Below, piece after piece: positions 1 to 13,150 of a stretch of 64,000 nt of DNA. Position numbers and translations under genes: made by a program. Every line of letters begins with the position of its first letter. Position 1 is the stretch's first letter. Location of the stretch: NCBI GenBank assembly GCA_002633005.1, contig NMRA01000057.1, forward strand, positions 180,469 to 244,468, given 5' to 3'. Source of the DNA: Phoronis australis. Lineage: Eukaryota > Phoronida > Phoronidae. The notes beneath the pieces were generated by a model that was not told the origin of the DNA, did no database searches, and was given only the letters and a program-made list of their open reading frames with translations.

Positions 1-3000
1 TTCGGTCGTAAAACCGGTAATGTCCACTTAACACCAAACATTAGATGAAAAGAACCGAGAAACCAGAAAAACGGAAATATACCCGTTTTACGATATATAC
101 ATTGGATAGTCGTCTGTGTTTTTACAGGAAAGTTAGGTACATGCGCAAATATACATTTGAAACACATGAGCAAAACATTCTTTGAAAAAAACGCATAATT
201 TTTTATATTTTATATACATTGTATAAGGTCATTTAGGACCACGTGAACCCGCTACTACATCCGAAATTAGGCACATTTATCAATGTTTGAAAATTTTTGA
301 GAGAAAGGAGGAGCAAATTTTCAAATTTTCAAAATATTATGAGTCATAATTTCAGTGACATACTTTACAACACGGTAGACGTCGACATGACTCCCAATTT
401 AGTATCAACTATTAAATGAACGTGTAAAAAACACCTAGGTTAGTGATGCAAAAACCAAAGATTATCCACCTGCAACTTTATGCAAAACACTTGAGATTTA
501 ATTGTTATAAAACGCGTCATTTCGACTAAGTACATATGGGAAGGGCTTTAAATAGGTGCATATACGGTAATCCTATAACCTTACATAGGCGCCTATACAG
601 TAGTGGCGCTGAACAGTGGAGGTCTTGTGTAAGTTCCGGTTTAATTTCCACTTTCTACAACATTTAGTCCAACTGTGCTATCAACCACTGGCAAATTTAC
701 TGGGGTTCGGGTTGTGCTCTCCTCTCCCTAAATAATAGACCTCTGTTGCAAAAATACGTTATTTCTGTCGTTATTATCTGATGAGTAACATTGGCTGATT
801 TGGAATGTCACGAGGAGGACAACAAAAATTTCCAACGGAAAACGGTAGCAATAAGTTAAATGGTACGCCTCAGGCGGAGGAGGGCCATGACAGATCTATG
901 ATCGCCTAGTCTGTTCACTTAGACATTGTTAAAGGTATGATAATAAATCACCATGTATTGCAATAACTCGATTCATTAGCAGCACTTTTTCATTTCTCTG
1001 TATTCATTTTGTCTCTTCTGCTTTGATTGATCGGTTTTAATATCTTGCTGGTCGGTTATTTTCCATTAGATATGTTTTTGAAGAAACGAAACATTTGGAC
1101 TATGAATACCAATCCCCTTGTTGGTTTTCCACATGTAGTATTGAAGTTATTCATAAATATGTAATAAGGACTCTGTTATTGGACACAGCAGATTGAGAGC
1201 TACGTTCACGTCAAGGCGAGATCAGTTTAATGAAGTGGTGGCTAGTTCATTGCATTATTGTACTTTCAGGTCTTGACGTGAGCCTCACTGTCAGTTCAGC
1301 TACCATTCACTTGAGGCAGTCAGCTCAGCTTGTAACTTCCCGTATGCATTGACCTTAGTTATGTTACTTGACGATTACAGTCACTGGAGACAAAAACAAT
1401 TTGTGCCGTGATCCATTACGTGTGTTCTGAACCTATGCGCATTCTGTCCACTTCAGCCCAATGGTTCAAAACGGAATTAAAGGCAGTTTTTACATACAAG
1501 TGTTCAAGCTAGGTTTAAGATCGTAATTCTGGTCTTAAGAATTTAAACATCTGTGGTTAAATAAAAAGACTGCTTAAAATAATATCTAAATAAAAAAGTT
1601 GAACCAAGGCCTGGTGTCTGATCTATATACTCCAAGTCGAACTAGAAATTATTTTTGACATTTTCTATTCTACTTTTGTACGAACTCAAGATAAGTGTTT
1701 ATCATTCTGTGTTGAGTACATCATGGTTTATGCATATGAGTTTGTAGTCCAGGTTCGCGCTTGATGGCCCTTAAGTTCGAGCTACAAATTCGAGAAAATA
1801 CTGAGATGTCGAGTAAAAACTCGAAATTTCGAGATGAAACTAGAAATTTTAGCTTTAATGCTGTTGTCATCAAATACAAAGTAGGATTAGACAGTTATTC
1901 GCGCAAGTCATTATGTACTTGAACATAGAGTCATAGACACTTATCTTGAGTTCGCACAAAAGTAGAGCAAGTCACATTAATTAGACTTCCGGAAAATTAT
2001 ATATTGGTTCGATCTGTTTCAGAAAACATGACACTTCGTATAATTACAATATCTTTGGGTTACATAAGTACCTTTTAAGTTTCAGTTTCGAATTAATTGT
2101 AACGGGTTTGTTGTTCAACAGGATTTCTCAGCACAGTGAACTAAATACCATTATAACATAACGTAAAGAATTTTTTTCACAGCAAATTATATTATACAAA
2201 AGTCAGATGTAAAGAATAACACCCCTTTAAGTCAACAACTCGGTGTCGTTTTAAAGTTTGAGTGTTTGGATGGATCACCAAAATTTGATCGTGTAATTCT
2301 TCTGAGCGATAAAAATATAATTCTACCATAACACTCTCCAATAGTATCACAAATGTTGTGTTTTGAAGCAGGGGGCTTTTCCCACAGCCGTCGTCTAACT
2401 CGCCTAAAGCGCTATAGTAACGCTTGCTAATCTGGCAGACTTTGTAAGGAATTTTCAAACCTGGTCCAAACTGTTCAGGATTGACAACATTAACATATTA
2501 TTATTTTTTAGAAAGATTTCAGTGGTGAATTTGTTGTTAGTGTATGTTAAAAAGCCAAATCCGGATTCAGTATTACTTTAAATTAAATGCGGCTATAAGC
2601 CTGATTCTGTCAAGAAACAACGTTTGGTGGGACGCTTGCTGTTGTAAATTTGGTATTAACTTGTTTTGCTCAAATTAAAGGTGATTTCGGAGTTAGGAAA
2701 TAATTGGTAGATCGTCTTTGCTTCAAAATAGACTGTTAACATAAAGATTATAAAAAGGTCTGGGTTTGTAGTTGCTTTCATCGTGCGTGCAATAAAATTT
2801 CCTATGAAGTTAAGAAACAGCTGTGCACCTTTATGGTTGGATAATACCAAAGCCTACATATATATAGACGAGTCTAATATGTAATCATGCCTGTCTGTCT
2901 GCCTACAGAAGCTCTTGTTTGAAGACCAAACGCTACGCACGACTTGACAATCGGGTCTCATCGCTACAGTAAATCTTGCTCTACAATAGTCCATCACAAC

Positions 3001-3640
3001 TGCACAAAGAAGTTCTCAAATCACCGATCAAGAACGTCAAAACAATGATTGACTGTGTCTCTGATGTTTGCTATTGTTTGATCCATTCTCACCTACGTGT
3101 ACAAAGGTCTCGCGTTCTACTCTGGACTGTTACGGATTTTACAGCTCATGGCATCCAAGGAAGTTACACAAACATGACAAGCAAAGTTTGTCTATAATTC
3201 AGTGATCAATACAAACACAAAATAAGATGTTCTCACAAAGTTATATCTGATGGTACTTGGTAAGTAATTTATTTGAATAATCATTCACTTGTAATACATA
3301 CTACGATGATTGACGCTATATAAACGGACACCAGAAAACTAACATAACTTATTTATCATATAATGGCTTCACCTGGAAGGCCTATAATTAGGTACCAATA
3401 AAAAATGCAATTTTCTATCATTTATTCAATTCATTGTTCATCTGATCTTGGGAGTGACGTGACTAGATATTAAGTAACGCCAAAGCAGCTGCCAGTGAGT
3501 ACCTCGCCAAGAGCTCAAACTCCTTTAGATTTAAAGGTGTTTTCTACGGATTGATCAAGCTAACTCGGAATAATGAAATCCATACGGCCTCTCGTTCGAT
3601 TGCATCACAGCATAACGTAAAATATGTGCAGCAACATTTA
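1..3640. other. No gene recognised
   Basis: AT-rich DNA with only short open frames. The one structure is an inverted repeat, 1671-1700 against 1937-1964 (one mismatch), enclosing 236 bp, which looks like a small foldback element. Confidence 0.5.
1671..1964. repeat. Foldback-type inverted repeat
   Basis: The left arm TACTTTTGTACGAACTCAAG (continuing ATAAGTGTT) pairs with the right arm at 1937-1964 with one mismatch. There is no coding content between the arms; probably a MITE-like relic. Confidence 0.6.
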
Positions 3641-3813
3641 TGAGAAGACAGTGTAGCTATCAGTGGTTAGAGCTCCGAACTCCCGTTTGAGAGACCTGGG
3701 TACAAGTACTGGCTTTACTTGCTGACACTCGAGCATTGCACAAAGATGTCTCCTACTCCTCTGGGCTCGGTCGTAGTAATGCAAGGGTAGTGAATGAGAA
3801 CCTGGATATAATG
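3641..3813 (+). mobile_element. tRNA-derived SINE, copy 1
   Basis: The head resembles a tRNA gene: TAGCTATCAGTGG (box A region), AGCTCCGAACTCCCG, then GGGTACAAGTAC (degenerate box B). The body, with GAGCATTGCACAAAGATGTC and CCTCTGGGCTCGGTC, is shared with the copy at 12983-13150. No tRNA cloverleaf is preserved. A C10 run lies about 110 bp downstream. Confidence 0.75.
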
Positions 3814-6360
3814 CGAAAGCGATTTCTGGGGTCGTACTAATATTTGAAAAAACATTAACGACAACTTCAAACAGAAAGAGTTCGTGGCCAGCTTAAGCTT
3901 TTAAACAATTCTAGAACTGCCCCCCCCCCCAAACCAAGAATTTTCAAGAGTCAGGGTGAAACTATGGCAACCCGCATAGGCGTGGGACTGGGAACAGTCG
4001 AGAGAAGAATGATCCAGCGACGGATACAGAAGAGATCGATTTTAAGGGATCACTTATGTCAACTATTAGTCGGCATTTTTGAAGTGCAGATCATGTAAAT
4101 GTAAAAGTATGCGTTCAATCATACAAAGTTTGAAAAAAAAACACGCATAGATTTTCAAGAACACATTGATTGTGATTTTTTAATTCAAGTAGGTACTGCA
4201 ATTCTTCAGGGACCCTTCTCCGGCAATGGATAATAGAGCCATCTGTCGCTCTCTTTTTTCATTTTATGTTGAAATTACACATCCTTTCATATTTGAAGGC
4301 CCCAGTTCTTGGAAGGGGCCCATTGATAGCATACATGGTTTGCCCGACGATGGAATTTACCGTCACTCTTTTCTGTTCGTCCTCGGTCATAACTTGACTA
4401 CTGCATAGAACTCTATGATTAATGTGAAGACAAACAAATGCTTCTTACCCTGTGCCGCATGTCCTTCGAAGTAAGAGGTCTGGCTAAAAAGACCCAACGA
4501 AAACTCCATCAGTTTTAAGGAAACTCAAACCGGCAACAATGCACGAAAATAATTGACAGTTGTAGCCGTTCACATGATTAAAGTTTTTGCTACTAACGAA
4601 AATGTCATCAAAAACATTAGTATTTCATCGCAGTTTGTGAACGGGATATATCCCGCTCTACCGGCGGTTTGAATCACCTCAAAACTGCTGGCGTTTTTGC
4701 GACCACTTTGTAGCCAGACCGCTTACTTCGACTGGTACATAAGCGCGAGGGTGAGAAGCCTTAGTTTATAATCGCATTGACAGAACACGTTTTGACGTCA
4801 ATTTTTGTTTAAAAGCGATTTGGGTGGTGAAGAAACAAACGAACTTCTGTCTAACTAAAACGCTGGTATTTTTTCTAGGGATTTAGCCAGGAAACTGCTA
4901 ACGTTTTCGCCATTCGTGTGAACTATATGAAAATATGCACAAAAACATTCTAGTTTGAGTGATTGTCTAAATTGTTTCTAGGCTGTGATGTGTTAATAGC
5001 CACACGGTTAAACTTTTATGCCGTAATTGTGAAGACTAGTTTCTGACTTGAATCTTAACTAACTTTTCGTAAAACATATCCATGTGGTACAAATTCTAGT
5101 GCGGACACTTAACACGAAGAATGCACACCGTTTGACAGTGGGGCAATAATTATGGTTTTTAATTGAAAACATTCGAAGAGTCGGTCAGCGGTTGGCAGTC
5201 GCCGTTCAAAGGTAGTTGCAACGTGTCAAGTAATGAACAAACGTATAATAAACGTAAATGAAAAAGCTCCCTATACACATTTAGAAACACATTTGTAAGA
5301 AGAAACCCGATAACTTACTTGTACAAGATTCTTTTCCTTTTGCGTTTTCTTAATCGCAAAGTTATGTTTACCCACGATGCGGCATGACTTATGATATTTG
5401 AATTAGAGCCAAAGAGTATATTATGCTGCGCGGTTTGAGCAGCCTGTTTATATATATATAATTGTGACCATACAAATCTGGATGTCTATGGCCGTGACCT
5501 TTTCATCTGGGCGTGTGTTAGCATACCGTCCTCTGTGTTTACTTCAAAATCTTCATTCAAACCAACAATTCATTTGCAGGGAGTGTTAAAAGCCTGACAC
5601 AACAAACTGTTACCGGTTTGTTATACAATAACTTTTTGAATTTTATTGTATAGAGCAAAATGCTTAAATTGGTCTCCACTTACTCTTCTCTCAGATTGCA
5701 AGTGTGTTTTTTTGATTCTCTAAAGAACTGGTAGCTCTTTGTAGCTAGAGAACAATAAAGGCAAATAGTTATAGTCCCTTTAAGAAAAAGGTAAACAAGG
5801 TTGTCGATGCACGACAGTCAAAACAGGAAGGGTTCACTGTTTGAGAACACTGTCTTAGTTTGAAATGAACATGAAAGGCGTAGGTCTATTTCATTTCGTT
5901 TTACGACCTTCATGAAGGAAAAATCACAAAATTAACTATCGCTAATTTGTCTCTATGCTCCCTTACCATAATAGCACTTGGTTCCCACCGTTGACTTGAA
6001 ACGCTTACATCTTAGAGAGGGTGGCGAACCTCGTCAAAAGTGACGGTTGTATGTCATTGCTTTTACTAGGTGACGTCGTGAATGGTGTGTTTAGAGATCG
6101 ATTTTTTCTGATTGTCAAATGTGCGACGGAGTTACATGCTCAACTGCATATATTAGAGGCAGGGCGGTTACAAAAACATTGACAGTAACAGAGGTCAGAA
6201 GTCAGAGGTCAGCGGAAGGTCACGACCTGCATATATGACGATAATGACCTTGAAAGTACCCTTTAATAGGACTTTTTAATACTACCATCAGTGGATAATA
6301 CTGATACAGAAATTTATTTAACATTTTAGACTTTTTCGCTTATATTATAGAAAATAATCT
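3814..6360. other. No gene recognised
   Basis: Short frames only. A C10 run lies near 3921 and a short TA repeat near 5450. Nothing else seen. Confidence 0.5.
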
Positions 6361-8052
6361 CGAAAGCCAAAACTGCTCTGATGAGATGTATCCTTGCGGC
6401 GGGTAAAACTTGGGCAATGACTCCCAAGAATATGCCCTGGATTTACAATGCTGTTATCCGACATACAACGTCATGTGCTGTGTCGGGATGGGTAACGGCG
6501 TTGAAACAGAGTACAGTTATCAGCAAGCTTGGCAGATGCAACGGGTGAGCTCAGTTCTTTGGGCATCACCTCCGCTTTTGTGGGAACGCCTTCAGCAGCC
6601 CTAGAAATGATAATTGGTCTACTACCACTGTATATACACTTTGAGGGAGAAGCCACGTATGCAGCGCTACGTCTCTGACTAATTGTCAGTGGGTGAAAAC
6701 TCACATCCCTGATTCTGTTGCACACAGAAGTCACAGGGACGTGTGTAATAAGCTAATGACCAAAACTGGGCAGCTATTGACCATGCCTTGTGATGTCCAG
6801 TTCACAGCTTTAAATCATACAGACAAATTCTCCACGGAGATTGCTGACGGTATACCTGTACCAGAACATAAGAATCGGCTGGTTTGTTACAAGTACAACC
6901 CTAAACTAGAAAATGGCCAACCTGGTGCTGCAGTCTAGTTTCCAAAATTTCCTATTGCTGTTGCGGAAAACTTGGTTTCAATTGACAACTCTGCAACGGT
7001 GTTCCAGGCTGAAGTTAACACCGCAGTGACTATTAACATTTAGCTGCTCAAATACCACGACAATACAATACTGAGCTGAGCAACCAGTCTACCACCATCT
7101 TTTCTGATAGTCAAGCAAAAATATGAGAGCCTTTTGAGAAACGACGAGTCATTTCTTACTGCCTTAACTTTTGTTCTAAAGAGCTTAAAAAACTTGCAAT
7201 CGAGGGAACTGTCATGATACCTTTGGTCGGGGCCCACGTAGGAGTTGAGGCCAATGAAAATGCCGATAAACTCGCAAAGATTGGAGCAAGCATTCTGCAT
7301 TATGAACTACCCAGAAGCTGCTATCCTACGGATGCTGCAGGTTGAGTGTATCTGAGCACGTACTCGGTCAGCAACACAGTGGTCAACTGCAGCAGAGAAA
7401 CCAAGGAGAATTTTTCCAATTTGACCAATCCAAAAGGTTCAAGAAACCTTCTGAGTTTTGACAGGTTGAGCATGGGACACGTCATTCAAATTTTAACAGG
7501 TCACTGTAATCTAGCCCGACACAGGAACACCATTAGGCATATAAGTAGCCCAGTGTGTCTTGAGTGCGGTACTGACGTTGAAAGCCTTGAACACCTGGTA
7601 GAGTCTTGCCCAGTTTTTATAGGCTAAAGAGCAAGCTCTTGGGTGGAACCATTACAGTCCTACAACATATAGTGCATGGCAACTATTGTAAAACTTTCCA
7701 GGCATGCTTGAAAACTTCTATCGCGAACAACGTGTTGATCGCTAACAACCAGGCAAAAGTTTTAACTCAAGTGTTTCGTGCAATGGGCCCATGTGGCCTG
7801 CCTGCACACGTCTGATGCACCGCAAACGACATGAGACCACTACCACATTTTGCTTCTTGATTTGGCTCAGGGTGAGGCAAATTTTAACTGCCAATGGGGC
7901 TGTTGTTTGAGCGGACTTCAACTACAGGTGGGATTCATTCTTATCCCCTTGGTATACGGGCATGTGATTATTTTCATTAAAACAGGACGAAAACATGCAG
8001 GCAGGTCCCTGAAAATAATCCGTAGACACGTCAGAGATTTATGGGAATGAGC
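6361..8052 (+). mobile_element. Degenerate non-LTR retrotransposon 3' part: RT C-terminus, RNase H, zinc knuckle
   Basis: Broken by stops and frameshifts but readable in pieces. Near 6363 KAKTALMRCILAAGKTWGMTPK and 6590-6670 ALEMIIGLLPLY followed by EGEATYAALRL are the end of a jockey/I/R1-type reverse transcriptase. RNase H follows: TVFQAEV (about 6997), FSDSQAK (about 7100), GAHVGVEANENADKLAKIG (about 7230). About 7555-7620 is a CCHC-type knuckle CLECGTDVESLEHLVESC, then a tail to the stop at 7813. There is no 5' half. The last 1.37 kb is repeated at 8054-9423. The element is dead. Confidence 0.85.
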
Positions 8053-8053
8053 N

Positions 8054-9423
8054 TGTCAGTGGGTGAAAACTCACATCCCTGATTCTGTTGCACACAGAAG
8101 TCACAGGGACGTGTGTAATAAGCTAATGACCAAAACTGGGCAACTATTGACCATGCCTTGTGATGTCCAGTTCACAGCTTTAAATCATACTGACAAATTC
8201 TCCACGGAGATTGCTGACGGTATACCTGTACCAGAACACAAGAATCAGGTGCTTTGTTACAAGTACAACCCTAAACTAGAAAATGGCCAACCTGGTGCTG
8301 CAGTCTAGTTTCCAAAATTTCCTATTGCTGTTGCGGAAAACTTGGTTTCAATTGACAACTTTGCAACGGTGCTCCAGGCTGAAGTTAACACCGCAGTGAC
8401 TATTAACATTTAGCTGCTCAAATACCACGACAATACAATACTGAGCTGAGCAACCAGCCTACCACCATCTTTTCTGATAGTCAAGCAAAAATATGAGAGC
8501 GCTTTTGAGAAACGACGAGTCATCTCTTACTGTCTTAACTTTTGTTCTAAAGAGCTTAAAAAACTTGCAATCGAGGGAACTGTCATGATACCTTTGGTCG
8601 GGGCCCACGTAGGAGTTGAGGCCAATGAAAATGCCGATAAACTCGCAAAGATTGGAGCAAGCATTCTGCATTATGAACTACCAAGAAGCTGCTATCCTAC
8701 GGATGCTGCAGGTTGAGTGTATCTGAGTACGTGCTCGGTCAGCAGCGCAGTGGGCAGCTGTAGCAGAAAAACCTAGGAGAATTTTTCCAATTTGACCAAT
8801 CCAAAAGGTTCAAGAAACCTTCTGAGTCTTGACAGGTTGAGCATGGGACACGTCCTTCAAATTTTAACAGGTCACTGTAATCTAGCCCGACACAGGAACA
8901 CCATTAGGCATATAAGTAGCCCAGTGTGTCTTGAGTGTGGTACTGACGTTGAAAGCCTTGAACACCTGGTGGAGTCTTGCCCAGTTTTTATAGGCTAAAG
9001 AGCAAGCTCTTGGGTGGAACCATTACAGTCCTACAACATATAGTGCATGGCAACTATTGTAAAACTTTCCAGGCATGCTTGAAAACTTCTATCGCGAACA
9101 ACGTGTTGATCGCTAACAACCAGGCAAAAGTTTTAACTCAAGTGTTTCGTGCAATGGGCCCATGTGGCCTGCCTGCACACGTCTGATGCACCGCAAACGA
9201 CATGAGACCACTACCACATTTTGCTTCTTGATTTGGCTCAGGGTGAGGCAAATTTTAACTGCCAATGGGGCTGTTGTTTGAGCGGACTTCAACTACAGGT
9301 GGGATTCATTCTTATCCCCTTGGTATACGGGCATGTGATTATTTTCATTAAAACAGGACGAAAACATGCAGGCAGGTCCCTGAAAATAATCCGTAGACAC
9401 GTCAGAGATTTATGGGAATGAGC
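8054..9423 (+). repeat. Second copy of 6684-8052, joined at a single N
   Basis: Near-identical to 6684-8052 with scattered substitutions and one or two 1-base indels, including RNase H and the zinc knuckle. Copy 1 ends GAATGAGC then N; copy 2 starts TGTCAGTGGGTG. The end of copy 2 (9423) runs straight into unique DNA. This looks like an unmerged contig overlap between two alleles, not a biological tandem repeat. Confidence 0.8.
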
Positions 9424-12400
9424 GCATTCGAGCGAGTTAATGTAAACGGCTACATCTTTGAAAACCATGGCTTGAGTTTACAACGGTTTTGGGTAGTAGA
9501 CCGAACCATTTGTTTTGTTTTTCGCGAGATATCAACATGTATTACAAGCGAAGCATATGATCACGTTAGCTTCCTTCGTCAGATTCTTTGCGTTTACGAA
9601 AATTTACCCGGTTCTGTCCAAAATATGGACTTGAAGTTTATATTAAATACGCTTCACAAACACTATTCTGGAGAACTCTTACATGGGCCTTATTGTTTCG
9701 TATATAACATAGTAAAACATATGTAAAGCCTGTTTGAAACGCATTATCTAATAACGTTTGAAATTAACTTACGTCATCACATGTGATCGACTTAATGGTC
9801 TTTGAACAGCATTGGCAGTTATTCTTTTAGCACACGTCTTTTAGTTGCATGTTGAACAAAATACACGTTTACTTGCACCGACTGATAACCGAGAGAAAGT
9901 TATGTCTCCTGCGTCAGCACCTTACAAAGAAACTAAGAAGAACAACCTGAGGACACTGATAGCATTTCATGTAATGGCGTTTTCTTACACGCGAAATTTG
10001 ACACCCTCCTCTAATTTGTTTGATTGCGTTCGTGAAAAGAAAGGCGTGTTTCTTGCCCTACGGTAACGATAACACTTGTGCTGCGTCATAGGTTCTTCCT
10101 TTGTCAGGTTTTCGCTCGGGGGCAATAAAAAGGTATCTCTGTCTGTGTTTCTAGTAAACAGAGGCTGATCAAAACAGATTTGTTAAAACTTGCAACTGAA
10201 TGGATAATGATAAGCGGATTGTAATTCATTTGTAAGAGAATTCATACTACATGTATGACTGGCTTTAGCTAAAACCTTTGTAAAAGGAATTGCTCCCAGT
10301 TTATTATAAACTGAAACTTTATCTAGAACTATAAAAATCCTTTCAAAACAAACACAATTTAACATAGAATTTTGATCGTAATTTTAAATTAGTGAAGGCA
10401 CATTAACAAAATGGCTTGCACGTTTGAATGACGTGGTTTTGCATAGCTATAAATTTGATAATAGAGAGGTTTCTCTAAGCCACGTGAACGTGAATTATGA
10501 CGTGTACTTAATTACGCGTGCCGATTCACGTTACAGTAACAAAAATGGGGTTCGCAACAGCTAAATTTTTACTTGAACGTGAAAGTAAAAATGATTTGAA
10601 TAACTAAGCTCAGGATGTCCACTTATCGTAGTACATATCCGCTGCAGATAAGCAAGAAAGTAATATATGTTGAATGTGAACTAGTCGTTTCTACATGTAC
10701 GAACTCCTGCGAAAAGTGATCAACTCTTACAATAAGAAATTTGCAGTTTAAAATAAAAAGATGCATGTAAATTAAGCATATAAAAAATTGACAACACAAA
10801 ATTATATCTAGCTGTTATAAATCCATTCTAGTTCGATGATATCCAGCGAACCTCGGCAGAATAAGGTTTGGAAAAAGTGCTTTCTTGCAACTAAACTTTA
10901 AGAACATAAATAGACAAAGAAGTAGTGTTCATCTCATACTGAAGCAAAGAAGAAAGATTGAGAACCCTATCAAAATAAAAAAAATCTTTTCGATGTCTCA
11001 CCGAATAAGAATTAAAAAGGGGCCATAGGTTTCACGTTTAAAGCGACGTGAATCTCTTGGCATTCCCGTAAAATACTCAAACACTATCGGGATTAATTCT
11101 ACGTACTATTTTAGTGACATTGTTTTCATCCAATGAGACGTAGTTTGTGTTCTAAACTTGTGAAAACTAAGCAACCGCATACGTAAAGTAGTAGCGAATC
11201 TTAATTTATCGTCCTTTTTAAGATGCTATAATTTTACGTTTCGTCAAAAAATAACTTTTTATTCAGACCCATTATATCGCCATAAAACTTATCTCAATTT
11301 GTTTTTCATTCAGATAACAAATGATTTCCGGGTTTGGAAAGTTTTTCCGGTTCGTCAATACTTGAGTTCACGCTCGGGGCATAGAATGATCCGCCGCGTC
11401 AAGCCAACTTGTTAATGCTGGTCTCTTAAAATAAAGTTCCTTCCAAGCCCAAAAATCCCCTCTACATTAGTTCATAGATACAGAGTTTTGTGATAAGACC
11501 GATGTAATAATGGTAAGTGGCCTAAAAGGGATTTTTTGTAGTAGACGGTGAGTTTACAATCGCTTTAATTTAGTCTAATGCACTTCATTAATGTCAATTA
11601 ACTTAAAACCATCAAGAGAAGAAAAACCTAAGTGATAGGAAGGGCGTTGTTTTATATAGTAACAATCACCATAAGAGGACATGTAAGCATTTCTGAATCA
11701 ATGGAATGGTAATTTCTCAATTCTTTCTTCTGCTTTTAATTTAGATTCGCCGTCTCAAAAGAATAAGTGTCAGTTCCATTTAGGGGATTGGGTGGCGCTT
11801 CAAACAGTAATACTTGCATCTGTCGGATCTAACCGGACCCAGAGAATCCATAAGAGTTAGAAGAAATCCGACGGCTGAACCCATTAGCTTCGCAGCACAA
11901 GCAGCAGCAACAGTCGAATACTCTGCCGCGTTCAGTAGCACGTTATTTTAAGCGTAGTTAAACGATAAAGATATCAGGTTTCAGCGTATGTCTGGCAAAC
12001 AACGGCGAGAATTGGTGATTTGTATTAAAAATCATAAAAGCACAACGGATTATGTTGTTTTAAAGCTCTGGCCACAGCTAATAACTTCAAGAAGTCTATC
12101 CCATCCAACAATAATTCCCACAATGCGTTTTCAACCGTAAAACCGATAACGTTCCTTTAATGTGCAAATTTTACTGTAGTTGCAGCAGATAAATTGAGAA
12201 TTAAACTTTCATAATTTCACACTTTCACGATGTTGGTTTTATCTTAGTCACATTTTCAACATCAATACGCTATTAATCACATATGTGGACGATGAAAACT
12301 ATTAATTAAAGTATGGGCAATTCTAGAAAACAGGGCACAAAGGCCAACTGCTGTTCCAGTGATCAACGGTGTTAATGTGTAATTAGATTTGATTCTTGTA

Positions 12401-12980
12401 CGTCCCGGGGAGCTCAATTCCACGTCACAGCAGTGTTCAGAAGAGGATGTTTGTTAGAAGGTAGACAACAAACAAGCACTCACAAAGGCGTTCTATCTCA
12501 GTGCTGACGTCTTATGAGTAATTAGCATATCTTTAATTTCAAAGCGTGCGATCACCACGAGCGCACGAAAGCTAAACCAAAAAAATACGGAATTGAAATG
12601 CATCGTTCTCATGGCAACAAATCTGCCGTCTTATTTGATGACGATAAGAAGGAAGATCAGACGCCCGATGAGCATTCACAATTATATTTTCTGATTAGAT
12701 GTCCGATTTACTTTCTGATCCGACGGCATAGGAACTATGCGTTCATTCATAATCTTCGGCTCTGCAAAGGTATCTCTTCCTACATTGTATGTTCCTGGTC
12801 GTCTTGATGAAAAAGGATGAGTTGGGGCTAAAGGCAGAGCCAAAAAGGTTAAAAGATTGCATGCCTGGCAATATTCTTTAGTATTTTCAAATACTGAGAA
12901 CAGCTCATTAAAGTTTTGTTCTATTCCACTGAACTCAACGCCACATCAGTGTGACATGCTTTAGCAAAGGGCTAATATAC
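9424..12980. other. AT-rich DNA, no recognisable gene
   Basis: Includes a 104-codon plus-strand open frame (9412-9726) that starts inside the end of the retroelement and shows no domain I recognise; possibly 3' DNA of the element or chance. The rest shows no splice-linked coding potential that I could support. Confidence 0.4.
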
Positions 12981-12982
12981 AG

Positions 12983-13150
12983 CAAGTTCTCGTTCACTCT
13001 CTTGCACACATTCACAAGTAAGACCGAGCTCAGAGGAATAGGAGACATCTTTGTGCAATGCTCGAATGTCAGCCAGTGAAGCCAGGATTTGAAGCCAGTT
13101 CTCTCATGCGGGAGTCCGGAGCTCTAACTAATGAGCCACATTGTCTCACA
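12983..13150 (-). mobile_element. tRNA-derived SINE, copy 2
   Basis: The reverse complement gives TGGCTCATTAGTTAGAGC (box A), GGACTCCCGCATGAGAGA and GGCTTCAAATCC (box B), then the same body as 3641-3813. Boxes A and B are better preserved than in copy 1. Confidence 0.75.

Noticed and set aside
6684-9423. Reading the doubled RNase H region as a true tandem retrotransposon array
   Set aside because: The join is a single N and the copies are near identical, as at two other N positions; assembly overlap is the better explanation.
9412-9726. 104-codon plus frame after the retroelement
   Set aside because: Begins in the retroelement copy and has no known domain; probably chance.
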